Assembly: GCF_001243045.1 (NCBI RefSeq)
Contig: NZ_LN849007.1
Coordinates: 1,020,989 to 1,084,988 of the forward strand
Reading direction: 5' to 3'
From: Clostridium niameyense
GTDB taxonomy: Bacteria; Bacillota; Clostridia; Clostridiales; Clostridiaceae
DNA length: 64,000 nucleotides
Positions 1-7,967 of this stretch are shown one piece after another. A program made the translations under genes and the position numbers. The notes beneath the pieces are model-generated. The model saw only the letters and a program-made list of their open reading frames with translations. It searched no databases and was not told the origin of the DNA. Each line of letters begins with the position of its first letter. The first letter of the stretch is position 1.

Positions 1-2
1 TA

Positions 3-671
3 ACCACTATACCAGCTGGAGAATTAAAACATCTATTGAGTGGGTATTATGCTATGTCAACCACTTTAGCTAGACCAATATTATGTGGTATGTGTATTAA
101 TGGTAGTGATTTTATAGCATTAGATGGTTATAGATTGGAAGTTAGAAAGGGTAATTTTGAAGTTAAAGAGCAAGTAGTAATGGACTTAAGTATGGTTAAT
201 ACATTGAAAAAAATTAAATATGATAAAGATGTTGAAGTTTATTACAACTATAAATATGTAAAATTCAAGTTTGGAGATTTAGAAGTCATAGGGAATAGAC
301 TTGAAGGGAATTACATTAAATATAATCAAATAATTCCGGAGAATTGCAGCACATCAGTAGAAATAGAAACTAAACCTATAGTTGATATATTAAAGGATTA
401 CAAAAAGAATAAATTCGAGTTAGTTAAATTGAATTTTGAAACTAATAAATTAATAATTAGTGCAAGTAATGAAATTGCAAGTATTGAAGATAAGGTATGC
501 ATAAAATTGCAAGGTGAACCTTTAAAAATTGCATTTAACGTAAATTATTTAATAGATGCTTTAAAAGACTATAAAGTTGCAACTTTAGAACTTACAGCTA
601 GAGTTAATCCAATGCTAATTAAAGCTGATAATAAATTAGATTTAGTATTACCAGTGAGAATTAGAGATTAA
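3..671 (+). CDS. sliding-clamp (DNA polymerase III beta)-like phage protein, 5' partial
   Basis: The reading frame is open to the left edge of the window, so the N-terminus is missing; the TTG at 36 is only the first possible start inside the window. The visible N-terminal part has the shape of a beta clamp: a helix ending in an RPIL-type strand (ARPILCGM), then strand-rich sequence and an ALDGYRL segment like the clamp's 'AxDxxRL' turn. About 220 residues are present, against about 370 for a cellular DnaN, so it is either a short phage clamp or a fragment. It lies 25 bp upstream of the primase-helicase gene, which fits a prophage replication module. The family call rests on motif resemblance, not on an alignment. 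Confidence 0.6.
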   Translation, partial: TTIPAGELKHLLSGYYAMSTTLARPILCGMCINGSDFIALDGYRLEVRKGNFEVKEQVVMDLSMVNTLKKIKYDKDVEVYYNYKYVKFKFGDLEVIGNRLEGNYIKYNQIIPENCSTSVEIETKPIVDILKDYKKNKFELVKLNFETNKLIISASNEIASIEDKVCIKLQGEPLKIAFNVNYLIDALKDYKVATLELTARVNPMLIKADNKLDLVLPVRIRD

Positions 672-696
672 GATTTAAAAGGTAGGGTGAACTGAA

Positions 697-2562
697 ATGT
701 GGAAAGGATATATACCAACTGGCGGTAGGGATGGAAAACACCCTACCGAAGAATATAAAGATAGAACAGAGTTTTATAAACTCGAAGAAGTTGAAAGTTT
801 AAAATCTTATGGGGGCGTACTTAAAAGTAATTTAATACAAATAGATATTGATAATTTAGATGAAGCTAAAATACTTCTGTCAATTGTTAAAAGCTTAAAT
901 ATACATACCACCGTGTTAAAAACTACAAGGGGAATGCACTTTTATTTTAAGAACGTTGGTATAGAACGTAGAAAGCAAGGTTATTATACTGCACTAGGAA
1001 TAAAAATAGATGTTGGTCTTGGAATACAAAATGCAGTAGTACCATTAAAAATTAAAGGTAAATTAAGAGAGTTTATACAAGTAGCGGAAGAATTAGACGA
1101 GTTGCCAGCGTGGTTAGAGCCACTTAAAAAAGCAAAAATTGATTTTACCAACATGGGTGAGGGTGATGGTAGGAATAGTGGTCTGTTCGGTTATATATTA
1201 ACGTTGCAACAAAAGGGATTTAGTGTTGAGGAAGTAAGGGAAACAATAAGACTTATAAACACTTATGTAATAGCTGAGCCGTTAGATAAAACAGAGATTG
1301 AAACTATTTTAAGAGATGAAGCTTTTATGAAAGAAACATTTTATATTAAAAGTAAGTTACAGTATGAAAAACTAGCAATTTACTTAAGAGATAATGAAAA
1401 AGTTATAAAAATAAATGATGAACTACACATATATAAAGACAATTATTACTGCTCAGATACTAAAGAAATTGAAAAGAATATGTTGAAATATATAAAAAAT
1501 AGTACAAATGCAAATAGAACAGAAGTATTAAGATATTTAGATTTATTATGTCAAAACAATAAATTAGCCAATCCAAAATATATTACTGTAGCCAATGGTA
1601 TTTATGATTTAGAATCTAAAAAGTTACTGGAGTTTAATAGCAGCTACATTATAAAAAATAAAATTCCTTGGAGCTATAATCCAGATGCTAAGTCAAAAGT
1701 GATGGACAAGACTTTAAATAAAATATGTTGTAAGGATAAGCAATTAAGATTATTAATAGAGGAAATGATTGGTTACTGTTTATTCAGAAGAAATGAGATA
1801 GGAAAAGCTTTTATACTTACTGGACAAGGTGCTAATGGTAAGAGTACGCTCTTGGAAGTATTAAACGAATTATTAGGTGAAGAAAATATATCTAGTGTTA
1901 GTTTAGAAGAATTAAACCATAGATTTAAGACATTCCAACTAGAAGGTAAGTTAGCTAACATAGGTGATGATATTTCTAATAAGTATGTTGAAGATAATTC
2001 AACTTTTAAAAAATTAGTTACTGGAGAAAAAGTTAACGTAGAGAGAAAAGGTCGGGACCCATACGATTTTAAAAATTATAGTAAATTAATTTTTAGTGCT
2101 AACGAGTTACCGAGAATAAACGACCTTAGTGGAGGACTTAAAAGAAGATTAATATTTATACCTTTTAATGCTCATTTTAGCAAGAAAGACAAGGACTATG
2201 ATCCTTTTATTTTAGATAAGTTATTAGACCAAGAATCTATGGAATATTTATTAAAATTAGCACTTGAAGGACTAAACAGAGTATTAATTAATCATAGCTT
2301 CACATACGCAAAAGTTTGTGATGATGTTTGGGACGAATATGAAGCTATAAACAATCCAGTAGTAGCATTTTTAGAGGATAACGAGATAGAAAATGAACCA
2401 GTTAAAGAAGTTTATTTACGTTATTCCAGTTGGTGTGCTGATAATGGATTAAAGGCACTTAGTAAGCCAGTATTCGGGCGTGAAGTAAAAAAGCAAGGAT
2501 ATAATAGTGAAACTGTTATTAGAGTTAATGGAAAGCAAAAAAGAGTTTATAAGAAGGCTTAA
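697..2562 (+). CDS. phage primase-helicase (P4/D5 family)
   Basis: A 621-residue protein expected to prime and unwind prophage DNA. The N-terminal 140 residues look like a primase-polymerase fold (IQIDIDNLDEA acidic motif, then TTRGMHFYF). Residues about 170-215 resemble the primase C-terminal helical domain. The C-terminal half is an SF3/D5-type helicase with Walker A GQGANGKST at about residues 375-383 and a Walker B-like NIGDD at about 425. The start ATG follows a GGTAGGGTG ribosome site. It sits directly behind the clamp-like gene. The length is a little below the usual 700-800 residues of P4-type proteins. Confidence 0.85.
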   Translation: MWKGYIPTGGRDGKHPTEEYKDRTEFYKLEEVESLKSYGGVLKSNLIQIDIDNLDEAKILLSIVKSLNIHTTVLKTTRGMHFYFKNVGIERRKQGYYTALGIKIDVGLGIQNAVVPLKIKGKLREFIQVAEELDELPAWLEPLKKAKIDFTNMGEGDGRNSGLFGYILTLQQKGFSVEEVRETIRLINTYVIAEPLDKTEIETILRDEAFMKETFYIKSKLQYEKLAIYLRDNEKVIKINDELHIYKDNYYCSDTKEIEKNMLKYIKNSTNANRTEVLRYLDLLCQNNKLANPKYITVANGIYDLESKKLLEFNSSYIIKNKIPWSYNPDAKSKVMDKTLNKICCKDKQLRLLIEEMIGYCLFRRNEIGKAFILTGQGANGKSTLLEVLNELLGEENISSVSLEELNHRFKTFQLEGKLANIGDDISNKYVEDNSTFKKLVTGEKVNVERKGRDPYDFKNYSKLIFSANELPRINDLSGGLKRRLIFIPFNAHFSKKDKDYDPFILDKLLDQESMEYLLKLALEGLNRVLINHSFTYAKVCDDVWDEYEAINNPVVAFLEDNEIENEPVKEVYLRYSSWCADNGLKALSKPVFGREVKKQGYNSETVIRVNGKQKRVYKKA

Positions 2563-2592
2563 TGCGGAATCAAGGTGATGCTCTTTGAAAAT

Positions 2593-2605
2593 TGAATAAT
2601 ACGGT
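2593..2605 (+). repeat. left arm of inverted repeat flanking 2653-3213
   Basis: TGAATAATACGGT; its exact reverse complement is at 3243-3255, just past the intervening gene. The right copy is also part of a terminator hairpin. It may mark the ends of an inserted cargo cassette. Confidence 0.5.
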
Positions 2606-2652
2606 GTTAAAATTAATTGTATAATGATATGGGTAAAAATGGGGGAATTAAT

Positions 2653-3213
2653 ATGGAAAATACAGAATTTAGATTAAATGAGTCTAAATTTTTCCTTAAA
2701 AGAATGAAAGAAAATAAAGAAAAATCACCTGAATTTGAATACTATCTAAATGCTTATGTTAGTTCTGCACGTTCTGTACTTTGGATCATGAAAAGCGAAT
2801 ATAGCAAACTAAAGGAATGGGGGAAATGGTATGATAATAAGGGTGTAAGTCAGGAACAAAAAAAGCTATTAGATGGAATTGTCAAAATGAGAAATCGTTC
2901 CTTAAAACAAAGACCGTTAAAAGTAAGAAAATATGCTACTATTGGTGATGATAAAAGTTTTTGTGATATTGATGAAGTATTCAAAAAATTTATAGGTAAA
3001 AGAGTAAATATAAAAATTGAACCTATAGAAGATTTAAAAAATTTAAAAGGATTTAATATTTATAACGATAATAATCACACAGAAGTTACCGGCAAATTAA
3101 AAATTTCAACAACAGTAGAAGAATTTAAGAATGAGGATATTATTAATATTTGTGAGGAATATGATGTATGGTTATCAAATATAACAAGTGAATGCATAAA
3201 TATATTTGGGTAA
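2653..3213 (+). CDS. hypothetical protein, possible prophage cargo (moron)
   Basis: A 186-residue soluble protein. The ATG at 2653 is chosen because a GGGGGAA ribosome site lies 5-8 bases upstream; the earlier in-frame ATG at 2617 has none. The N-terminal half is predicted all-helical (FFLKRMKENKE, AYVSSARSVLWIM) and recalls HEPN-like helical bundles, but the RNRSLKQ segment lacks the histidine of an Rx4-6H catalytic motif. The C-terminal half is mixed. It has its own terminator and is flanked by 13-bp inverted repeats, typical of an independently transcribed cargo gene between the replication and packaging modules. Function not recognised. Confidence 0.7.
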   Translation: MENTEFRLNESKFFLKRMKENKEKSPEFEYYLNAYVSSARSVLWIMKSEYSKLKEWGKWYDNKGVSQEQKKLLDGIVKMRNRSLKQRPLKVRKYATIGDDKSFCDIDEVFKKFIGKRVNIKIEPIEDLKNLKGFNIYNDNNHTEVTGKLKISTTVEEFKNEDIINICEEYDVWLSNITSECINIFG

Positions 3214-3236
3214 AATGTTTAAAGTTCAATTAATAT

Positions 3237-3278
3237 AAAAATACCGTATTATTCAGAAATGGATTTTACGGTATTTTT
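3237..3278 (+). terminator. hairpin terminator after the cargo gene
   Basis: A perfect 12-bp stem (arms 3237-3248 and 3267-3278) around an 18-base loop, with A-run and T-run ends so it could work on both strands. The loop side contains the right copy of the flanking inverted repeat (3243-3255). Confidence 0.7.
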
Positions 3279-3313
3279 ATATTACTGTTACAAAGGTTTT
3301 TTAGACACAACCA

Positions 3314-3438
3314 AGTAATATCAACGGTTACAATAGTTTTTGTTACAGAGTGTTACAGATGAATTAAAATCTCTGTAACACCTTCTAAGCTAGTAATATC
3401 AATAGTTAAGAGGGTATATGTTACAGAGTTACAGATGA
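3314..3438 (+). repeat. two imperfect ~50-bp direct repeats with GTTACAGA sites
   Basis: Copy 1 is about 3314-3362 and copy 2 about 3392-3438. Both start AGTAATATCAA and end TTACAGATGA. Between them GTGTTACAGA (3350-3359) and TCTGTAACAC (3372-3381) form a 10-bp inverted repeat with a 12-base gap. The surrounding noncoding stretch (3214-3600) has no supportable gene. Its place at the end of the replication genes suggests operator sites or an origin-like cluster; function inferred only. Confidence 0.55.
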
Positions 3439-3605
3439 AATCAATTTCTTTATATATAAAATAAAATAGAAATAACTTTTTATATATATAATAAAGAATT
3501 TATATTATATATGTAACGCTTTTGATGTAACAAAATGACCTCAAACCCAGTAAACAAGCCAAAGTTAGTGTGACAAATACCTTCTAAAAGTGTGACAGAT
3601 AAGGA

Positions 3606-4037
3606 GTGATTAACATAGATAATTATAAAAAAACAGAGTACATGTTATATAATTATAAAAATTTTAAAGCAGAAATCAAAAATATATTACTTGAAATAGA
3701 AGAAATAGAGAACAGTTATAGAGGAATAAGTGCAATAGAATATAGTGATATGCCTAAAGCTTATAACAATAACAGTTCAGTAGAGCAAGAGATAGAAGAG
3801 AAAGAGAAACGTATAGAATATCTTAATCAACTTATAATTAAAAAAGAGAATATGATACAAAGAGTAGACAATGCTTTAGAAGCTTTAACGGAGGATGAAC
3901 GTAAATTAGTAGAAATGAGATACTTTAATAAGATACCCAATATTAAAATAGCAGAAATACTAGATTTAACAGAACAGACAACGTCAATTATGAAGGGAAG
4001 AATAATTAATAAGATGATAAACTTAATGTTCTTTTAA
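3606..4037 (+). CDS. phage sigma-70-like / ArpU-type transcriptional regulator
   Basis: About 143 residues, likely the switch that turns on packaging and structural genes. An N-terminal coiled coil rich in E, K and I (residues about 15-95) is followed by a C-terminal sigma region 4-like helix-turn-helix (LTEDERKLVEMRYFN...IAEILDLTEQT). This architecture is typical of clostridial prophage late regulators placed just upstream of the terminase genes. The start is odd: the GTG at 3606 overlaps the AAGGAG ribosome site (3601-3606), and the correctly spaced codon is an ATA at 3615. The next ATG is at 3642. Confidence 0.75.
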   Translation: MINIDNYKKTEYMLYNYKNFKAEIKNILLEIEEIENSYRGISAIEYSDMPKAYNNNSSVEQEIEEKEKRIEYLNQLIIKKENMIQRVDNALEALTEDERKLVEMRYFNKIPNIKIAEILDLTEQTTSIMKGRIINKMINLMFF

Positions 4038-4097
4038 ATAAGTATTAATTAAACATTAAGTCATAATTAAATTAATATGTTATGATATTATCATACG

Positions 4098-4126
4098 GAG
4101 TACTCCAGAGAGGGGTACTCTTTTTT
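4098..4126 (+). terminator. hairpin terminator before terS
   Basis: A 9-bp stem (GAGTACTCC 4098-4106 with GGGGTACTC 4112-4120, one T-G pair), 5-base loop, then six T. It separates the regulator from the packaging genes. Confidence 0.75.
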
Positions 4127-4158
4127 ATTATGTTAAATGTAAAGGAGGTGTGTTAGCA

Positions 4159-4569
4159 TTGGCTATATTAACAAATAAAGAATCAGATATGATAACAATG
4201 CTAATTGAAGGTGTTGGAATAACTGACATAGCGAAGAAATTAAATGTTACTAGACAAACTATTTATAATTGGCAAGAGAAAGATCATGTTAAGGCTGAAC
4301 TAGACCGGCGTAGACGAGAGCTATCACGCCAAGGAAACAACCTTATTATAAAGGACTTAACAACATATATAGATAACATTAAGACATTAGCTAATGATAA
4401 AGCTGATAAGCGTGTAAGTCTAGCTGCTAACCAATACTTACTCAACCGTATCTATGGTAATCCTACCAATGTTGTGGAGGATAATACAGAAGATAATAAC
4501 GATAATATTGACACAAATACGTTGGAAGAAGAATTAAATAAGTTCAAAAAGATACGTAGAGTTAAGTGA
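4159..4569 (+). CDS. terS: phage terminase small subunit (TerS)
   Basis: About 136 residues. TerS recognises the packaging site on phage DNA and hands it to the large subunit. An N-terminal helix-turn-helix is clear (GITDIAKKLNVTRQTIYNWQ), followed by a basic helix (DRRRREL) and a helical oligomerisation region. The C-terminus is acidic, Asn/Asp-rich, then ends KKIRRVK. TTG at 4159 is preferred because the AAAGGAGG ribosome site (4141-4148) is 10 bases upstream; the GTG at 4150 overlaps that site. The large subunit follows, but only after two inserted small genes. Confidence 0.8.
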   Translation: MAILTNKESDMITMLIEGVGITDIAKKLNVTRQTIYNWQEKDHVKAELDRRRRELSRQGNNLIIKDLTTYIDNIKTLANDKADKRVSLAANQYLLNRIYGNPTNVVEDNTEDNNDNIDTNTLEEELNKFKKIRRVK

Positions 4570-4841
4570 TATCAAGGGTTTGCGTTAAATTGATTTATAT
4601 ACGTTAAAACTAAATTTAACGCAATTGAACACATTAGTGTATTAAATTAAATATAGGAGGGGTGGTTCTAAAATATGAATAAGTGAAAAGCCAATTAGTT
4701 ACTTCTATATTTTTTATAAAAATTTTAAAAACCAGAGGGAGGTGAAAATCCTCCTAACTATAAAATTGTGCATATGTAAATAGCACCCATTAAGGTGCTA
4801 TTTACATACCTGGAAACAGGAGATTATATTAAAAAGGAGCG
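4570..4841 (+). other. structured noncoding stretch between terS and the 65-residue ORF
   Basis: There is no supportable gene. It holds a 9-bp inverted repeat GCGTTAAAT / ATTTAACGC (4582-4590, 4614-4622), a GGAGG/CCTCC mini-hairpin (4738-4754) and a perfect 14-bp stem with a 6-base loop (arms 4774-4787 and 4794-4807) that lacks a T-run and so is not a standard terminator. A strong ribosome site near 4656 leads only into a three-codon ORF (MNK stop). Confidence 0.45.
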
Positions 4842-4847
4842 GTGATT

Positions 4848-5039
4848 ATGAAATATAAATTTAATACTAGATGGGATAAAAATATTTTAAAATGTGCCTG
4901 TCTAGTTGGTAATCCCGCTTGTGATAGGTATAAAAAATGTGAAGTATTAGAATTTAAATTTAATCCTTATAAAGATATAACTAAATGTATGAATCATGAG
5001 TCTTATAAAAGAATTAGAGGAAAAATTCAACAATTATAA
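4848..5039 (+). CDS. small cysteine-rich hypothetical protein
   Basis: 63 residues from the ATG at 4848, which follows an AAAAGGAGCGGTG ribosome site at the right spacing. Five cysteines (KCACLVGNPAC, KKCEV, TKCMNH) suggest metal binding, possibly a small zinc-binding protein. It is basic and without a membrane segment. No family recognised. It lies in the inserted block between the two terminase genes. Confidence 0.6.
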   Translation: MKYKFNTRWDKNILKCACLVGNPACDRYKKCEVLEFKFNPYKDITKCMNHESYKRIRGKIQQL

Positions 5040-5090
5040 AGGATAACTTCCTAAAATGTAGAAATAGAATATTTTAGGAGGGATTATAAT

Positions 5091-5942
5091 ATGAATAATT
5101 TTGAATATGCTAATTATGAATTAGGTGAGCTAATTAATGATGGAGAATTTGGAGAAAATGTAAAACAATTAACTAAACAAGTTGGTAAAATATCAGATGC
5201 TGATTATTATTGTAAGTGTTTAGATTTATGGCTACGAGATACAAAGCAATTTGGAAAAGAAAATGTAAAAATATTTATTTCTATATTTTTAAAAATAATA
5301 AATGAATCTCTTAAAGTAGATGCTGAGAAGACAATTTATGAATTAACCTCATTTTTAGAAGGTAATGATATAAATGATCGAGCTGAAACAATTAGTTCAT
5401 ATAATGAATATATGATTTATCATAAAACATTTCTTGAAGAATTGGCAAAAAAGAGTGATGAGGGAAAAAGTATAAAAAATATTAAACAAGTTTCTAGTGC
5501 GCTAATTAATGCGTATAGTAAAGGAGTTGAATATATTTCAAAAATATATTCATTAATAGATATATTATTTTATATTATAGATGAAAGAAAAATTGATATT
5601 AATAAAATTAATAAGAAAACATTATATGAAAAATGTAATGATATTAAATCACGTAAAGTGCCCGAATATAATATCCTAGTAGATTCAATTGATAGAAATA
5701 TTAGAAATGCAGATGCTCATTTAAATATATATTTCAATGTAAATGAGGGGGTATATGTATATAAATTATTAAGAAAGAATAAGTGGAAGTATATAAAAGT
5801 TAGCGCAACGGATATGATTATTAATATATATCCTAAAATTGGGTGGATTATTCAAGGATTTATTTATGCAATATCATTGCTTATAATTGCATCTGAAGAT
5901 AAAGATAAATTTATAGAATATTTCTATAAAATATTTAAATAA
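5091..5942 (+). CDS. HEPN-like hypothetical protein, candidate anti-phage cargo
   Basis: 283 residues, mostly helical, with a strong AGGAGGG ribosome site. Near residue 205 it has IDRNIRNADAH, containing the spacing R-x4-H that defines HEPN ribonuclease domains, with the polar N after R that such motifs usually have. The C-terminus is hydrophobic (about residues 250-272, GFIYAISLLIIA) and may touch the membrane. It sits between terS and terL, where TerS and TerL are normally adjacent, so it is best read as an inserted cargo gene. HEPN proteins often act in abortive infection or toxin-antitoxin pairs. The HEPN call is from one motif and needs a profile search. Confidence 0.6.
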   Translation: MNNFEYANYELGELINDGEFGENVKQLTKQVGKISDADYYCKCLDLWLRDTKQFGKENVKIFISIFLKIINESLKVDAEKTIYELTSFLEGNDINDRAETISSYNEYMIYHKTFLEELAKKSDEGKSIKNIKQVSSALINAYSKGVEYISKIYSLIDILFYIIDERKIDINKINKKTLYEKCNDIKSRKVPEYNILVDSIDRNIRNADAHLNIYFNVNEGVYVYKLLRKNKWKYIKVSATDMIINIYPKIGWIIQGFIYAISLLIIASEDKDKFIEYFYKIFK

Positions 5943-5958
5943 AAAGTGAGGTGAGTAC

Positions 5959-7689
5959 ATGACAGAAGAACAACAAAACAGATACTTACTATTTAAATAT
6001 CTAGTGAATGAGTTTACTGTTGCTGGTGCGGATGATTCAGAAGAAAAAGCTGAAGAACTTATTTTAAATAATTCTAGCAATTTATTTGGTTATCATGGAC
6101 TAGCCTGGCAACTCGGAAAATTAAATATGGAGTTTTTCTGCCTGTACTTCTTACAAAATACCTTTTTACCAAAGGACGATAATACTGCAGCACCTATAGC
6201 TAAAGTACATAAAGATATATGGAGGGATATAGAAAACTCCATTATTGGAGAAGGTTCTAACCAAATAGGGCGTATATTACCACGTGGTACTGGTAAATCT
6301 GTTTTTGGTACTTTTGCTGGGACTATATGGTCACATTGTTATAAGCACAAAAAATATACTTTAATATGCTCAGACATAGGAAGTACTGCCGAAAAATTTA
6401 TAAGTGATATTAAAAATACATTATTAGAAAATGAATATATTAAAAAGGCCTTTGGAACAATCCTCGATGATAAGGACAAAAGATATAAATGTAATAGTAC
6501 TCAACTGGAATTAACTAATAAAACTTTCATAGAAGCTATTTCAAGTGCCAGCCCCATGAGAGGACGTAAATATGATAACTGCCGTCCTGATCTAATTATT
6601 TTAGATGATTACCAAAGTGAGGATGATGTAAGGACAGAACAGGCTAGGGAGAATAAGTGGAAGAGATATAGTGATGATGTTAAATATGCAAGTCAGAAAG
6701 CAGTTATAAGAAATGGGAAAACAATTAAAAAAGGTACAACTTTTATAGCACTGGGAACACTCCAACATAAGGAGTGTTTTTATTCTAGGTTAAGAAATTT
6801 ACCTACGTGGAAATTTAAACATGAAAAGGGTGTTTTAATTGATGATATAGATACTTATTTTACTACTGGTTTGTGGGGTGAATTTAAGGCTATATTATAT
6901 AATTTTAAAAATGAAAATAGACTAGAAGATGCAAAAGAGTTCTATTGGGAACACCAGGAGAAAATGAAATTTTCGCTGTTGTGGGGAGAGTTTTGGGATT
7001 GCCTAGATATGGCACTTAGTTATTATGAAAATCCAAGTAGCTTTAAGCAAGAAGTTCAAGGTGATGTAAATTCTATAGGTGAAAAATGGTTTAAGGGAGT
7101 ACGTACTGAAACGCGTACTGAAATAGAAAATCATACGTTTACTAAAACTATGCTACTTATTGATCCGGCTTCTGGTGGGGGAAAAAGAAATGACTATAGC
7201 GCTTTCTTAGTTGGTTCCATGGGTGATAATGATTTAAAATATGCACGTAAGGCTGAACTTGCTAAAATTAATGCTAGAACTGATTTTGATAAGTATGTTG
7301 ACCACGCCATTGAATTGTTAATAGAGTATCCGGATATAACCCATCTTTATATAGAAAAAAATACTTTTAATGGTGCCGATGCTAATGCTATTGAAAATAA
7401 AATTAAAGATAATACAGTACTAAGGAATAGAAATATTACTATAATTAATGAGCACCAAAAGAAAAATAAAGATGATAAGATTTCCACTCTTATTCCTTAC
7501 ATTAATAAAGGTCAAATTATTTTTGCCGAGGAAGATGAAGAATTTATAAATCAAGTGTTGGATTTCAGAGGGCAAAAATATAGTGTGCATGATGATGCTC
7601 CGGATATAACTGCTGAGTTTGGCATAAGGATAGAAAATATAGAAATAGTTGAAAATATACAGTTATTAGATAAAAAATTATTTTTCTAG
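5959..7689 (+). CDS. terL: phage terminase large subunit (TerL)
   Basis: A 576-residue packaging motor that pumps DNA into the prohead and cuts it. The N-terminal ATPase has a Walker A-like PRGTGKS at about residues 107-113 and a Walker B LIILDDY at about 212-218. The C-terminal RNase H-like nuclease has LLIDPASGG at about 398-406 and a late acidic site DDAPDITAEF near 547-556. Length and order are normal for TerL. It follows a GTGAGGTGAG ribosome site and starts the head-gene run. No truncation is seen. Confidence 0.93.
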   Translation: MTEEQQNRYLLFKYLVNEFTVAGADDSEEKAEELILNNSSNLFGYHGLAWQLGKLNMEFFCLYFLQNTFLPKDDNTAAPIAKVHKDIWRDIENSIIGEGSNQIGRILPRGTGKSVFGTFAGTIWSHCYKHKKYTLICSDIGSTAEKFISDIKNTLLENEYIKKAFGTILDDKDKRYKCNSTQLELTNKTFIEAISSASPMRGRKYDNCRPDLIILDDYQSEDDVRTEQARENKWKRYSDDVKYASQKAVIRNGKTIKKGTTFIALGTLQHKECFYSRLRNLPTWKFKHEKGVLIDDIDTYFTTGLWGEFKAILYNFKNENRLEDAKEFYWEHQEKMKFSLLWGEFWDCLDMALSYYENPSSFKQEVQGDVNSIGEKWFKGVRTETRTEIENHTFTKTMLLIDPASGGGKRNDYSAFLVGSMGDNDLKYARKAELAKINARTDFDKYVDHAIELLIEYPDITHLYIEKNTFNGADANAIENKIKDNTVLRNRNITIINEHQKKNKDDKISTLIPYINKGQIIFAEEDEEFINQVLDFRGQKYSVHDDAPDITAEFGIRIENIEIVENIQLLDKKLFF

Positions 7690-7700
7690 GGGGTTGTAAA

Positions 7701-7943
7701 ATGAAGTATAGAAAGAAACCTGTAGAGGTTGAAGCTTTTAAATATAAGATAGATAAAGTGCCTAAATGGTTTAAAAATCAAATAGACAGATTAATCATTG
7801 AAAATGAAAGAAATTGTATTATAAAAACTTTAGATGGAGATATGGCTGCTAATTATGGTGATTATATTATAAAAGGTGTAAATGGAGAGTTTTATCCCCG
7901 TAAGCCAGATATATTTGAAAAGACTTATGAAAAAGTACAATAA
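7701..7943 (+). CDS. small conserved phage protein
   Basis: 80 residues, with the frequent phage pattern MKYRKKPVEVEA at the start and GDYIIKGVNGEFYP...PDIFEKTYE at the end. Such proteins occur in many Firmicutes prophages but no role is established. An AGGGGG ribosome site lies just upstream of the ATG. It lies between terminase and portal. Confidence 0.75.
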   Translation: MKYRKKPVEVEAFKYKIDKVPKWFKNQIDRLIIENERNCIIKTLDGDMAANYGDYIIKGVNGEFYPRKPDIFEKTYEKVQ

Positions 7944-7967
7944 AATTATTAAATTGCGATTAGGTAG

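Noticed and set aside
3282-3600. CRISPR array
   Set aside because: Only two imperfect long repeats with no regular spacers and no cas genes.
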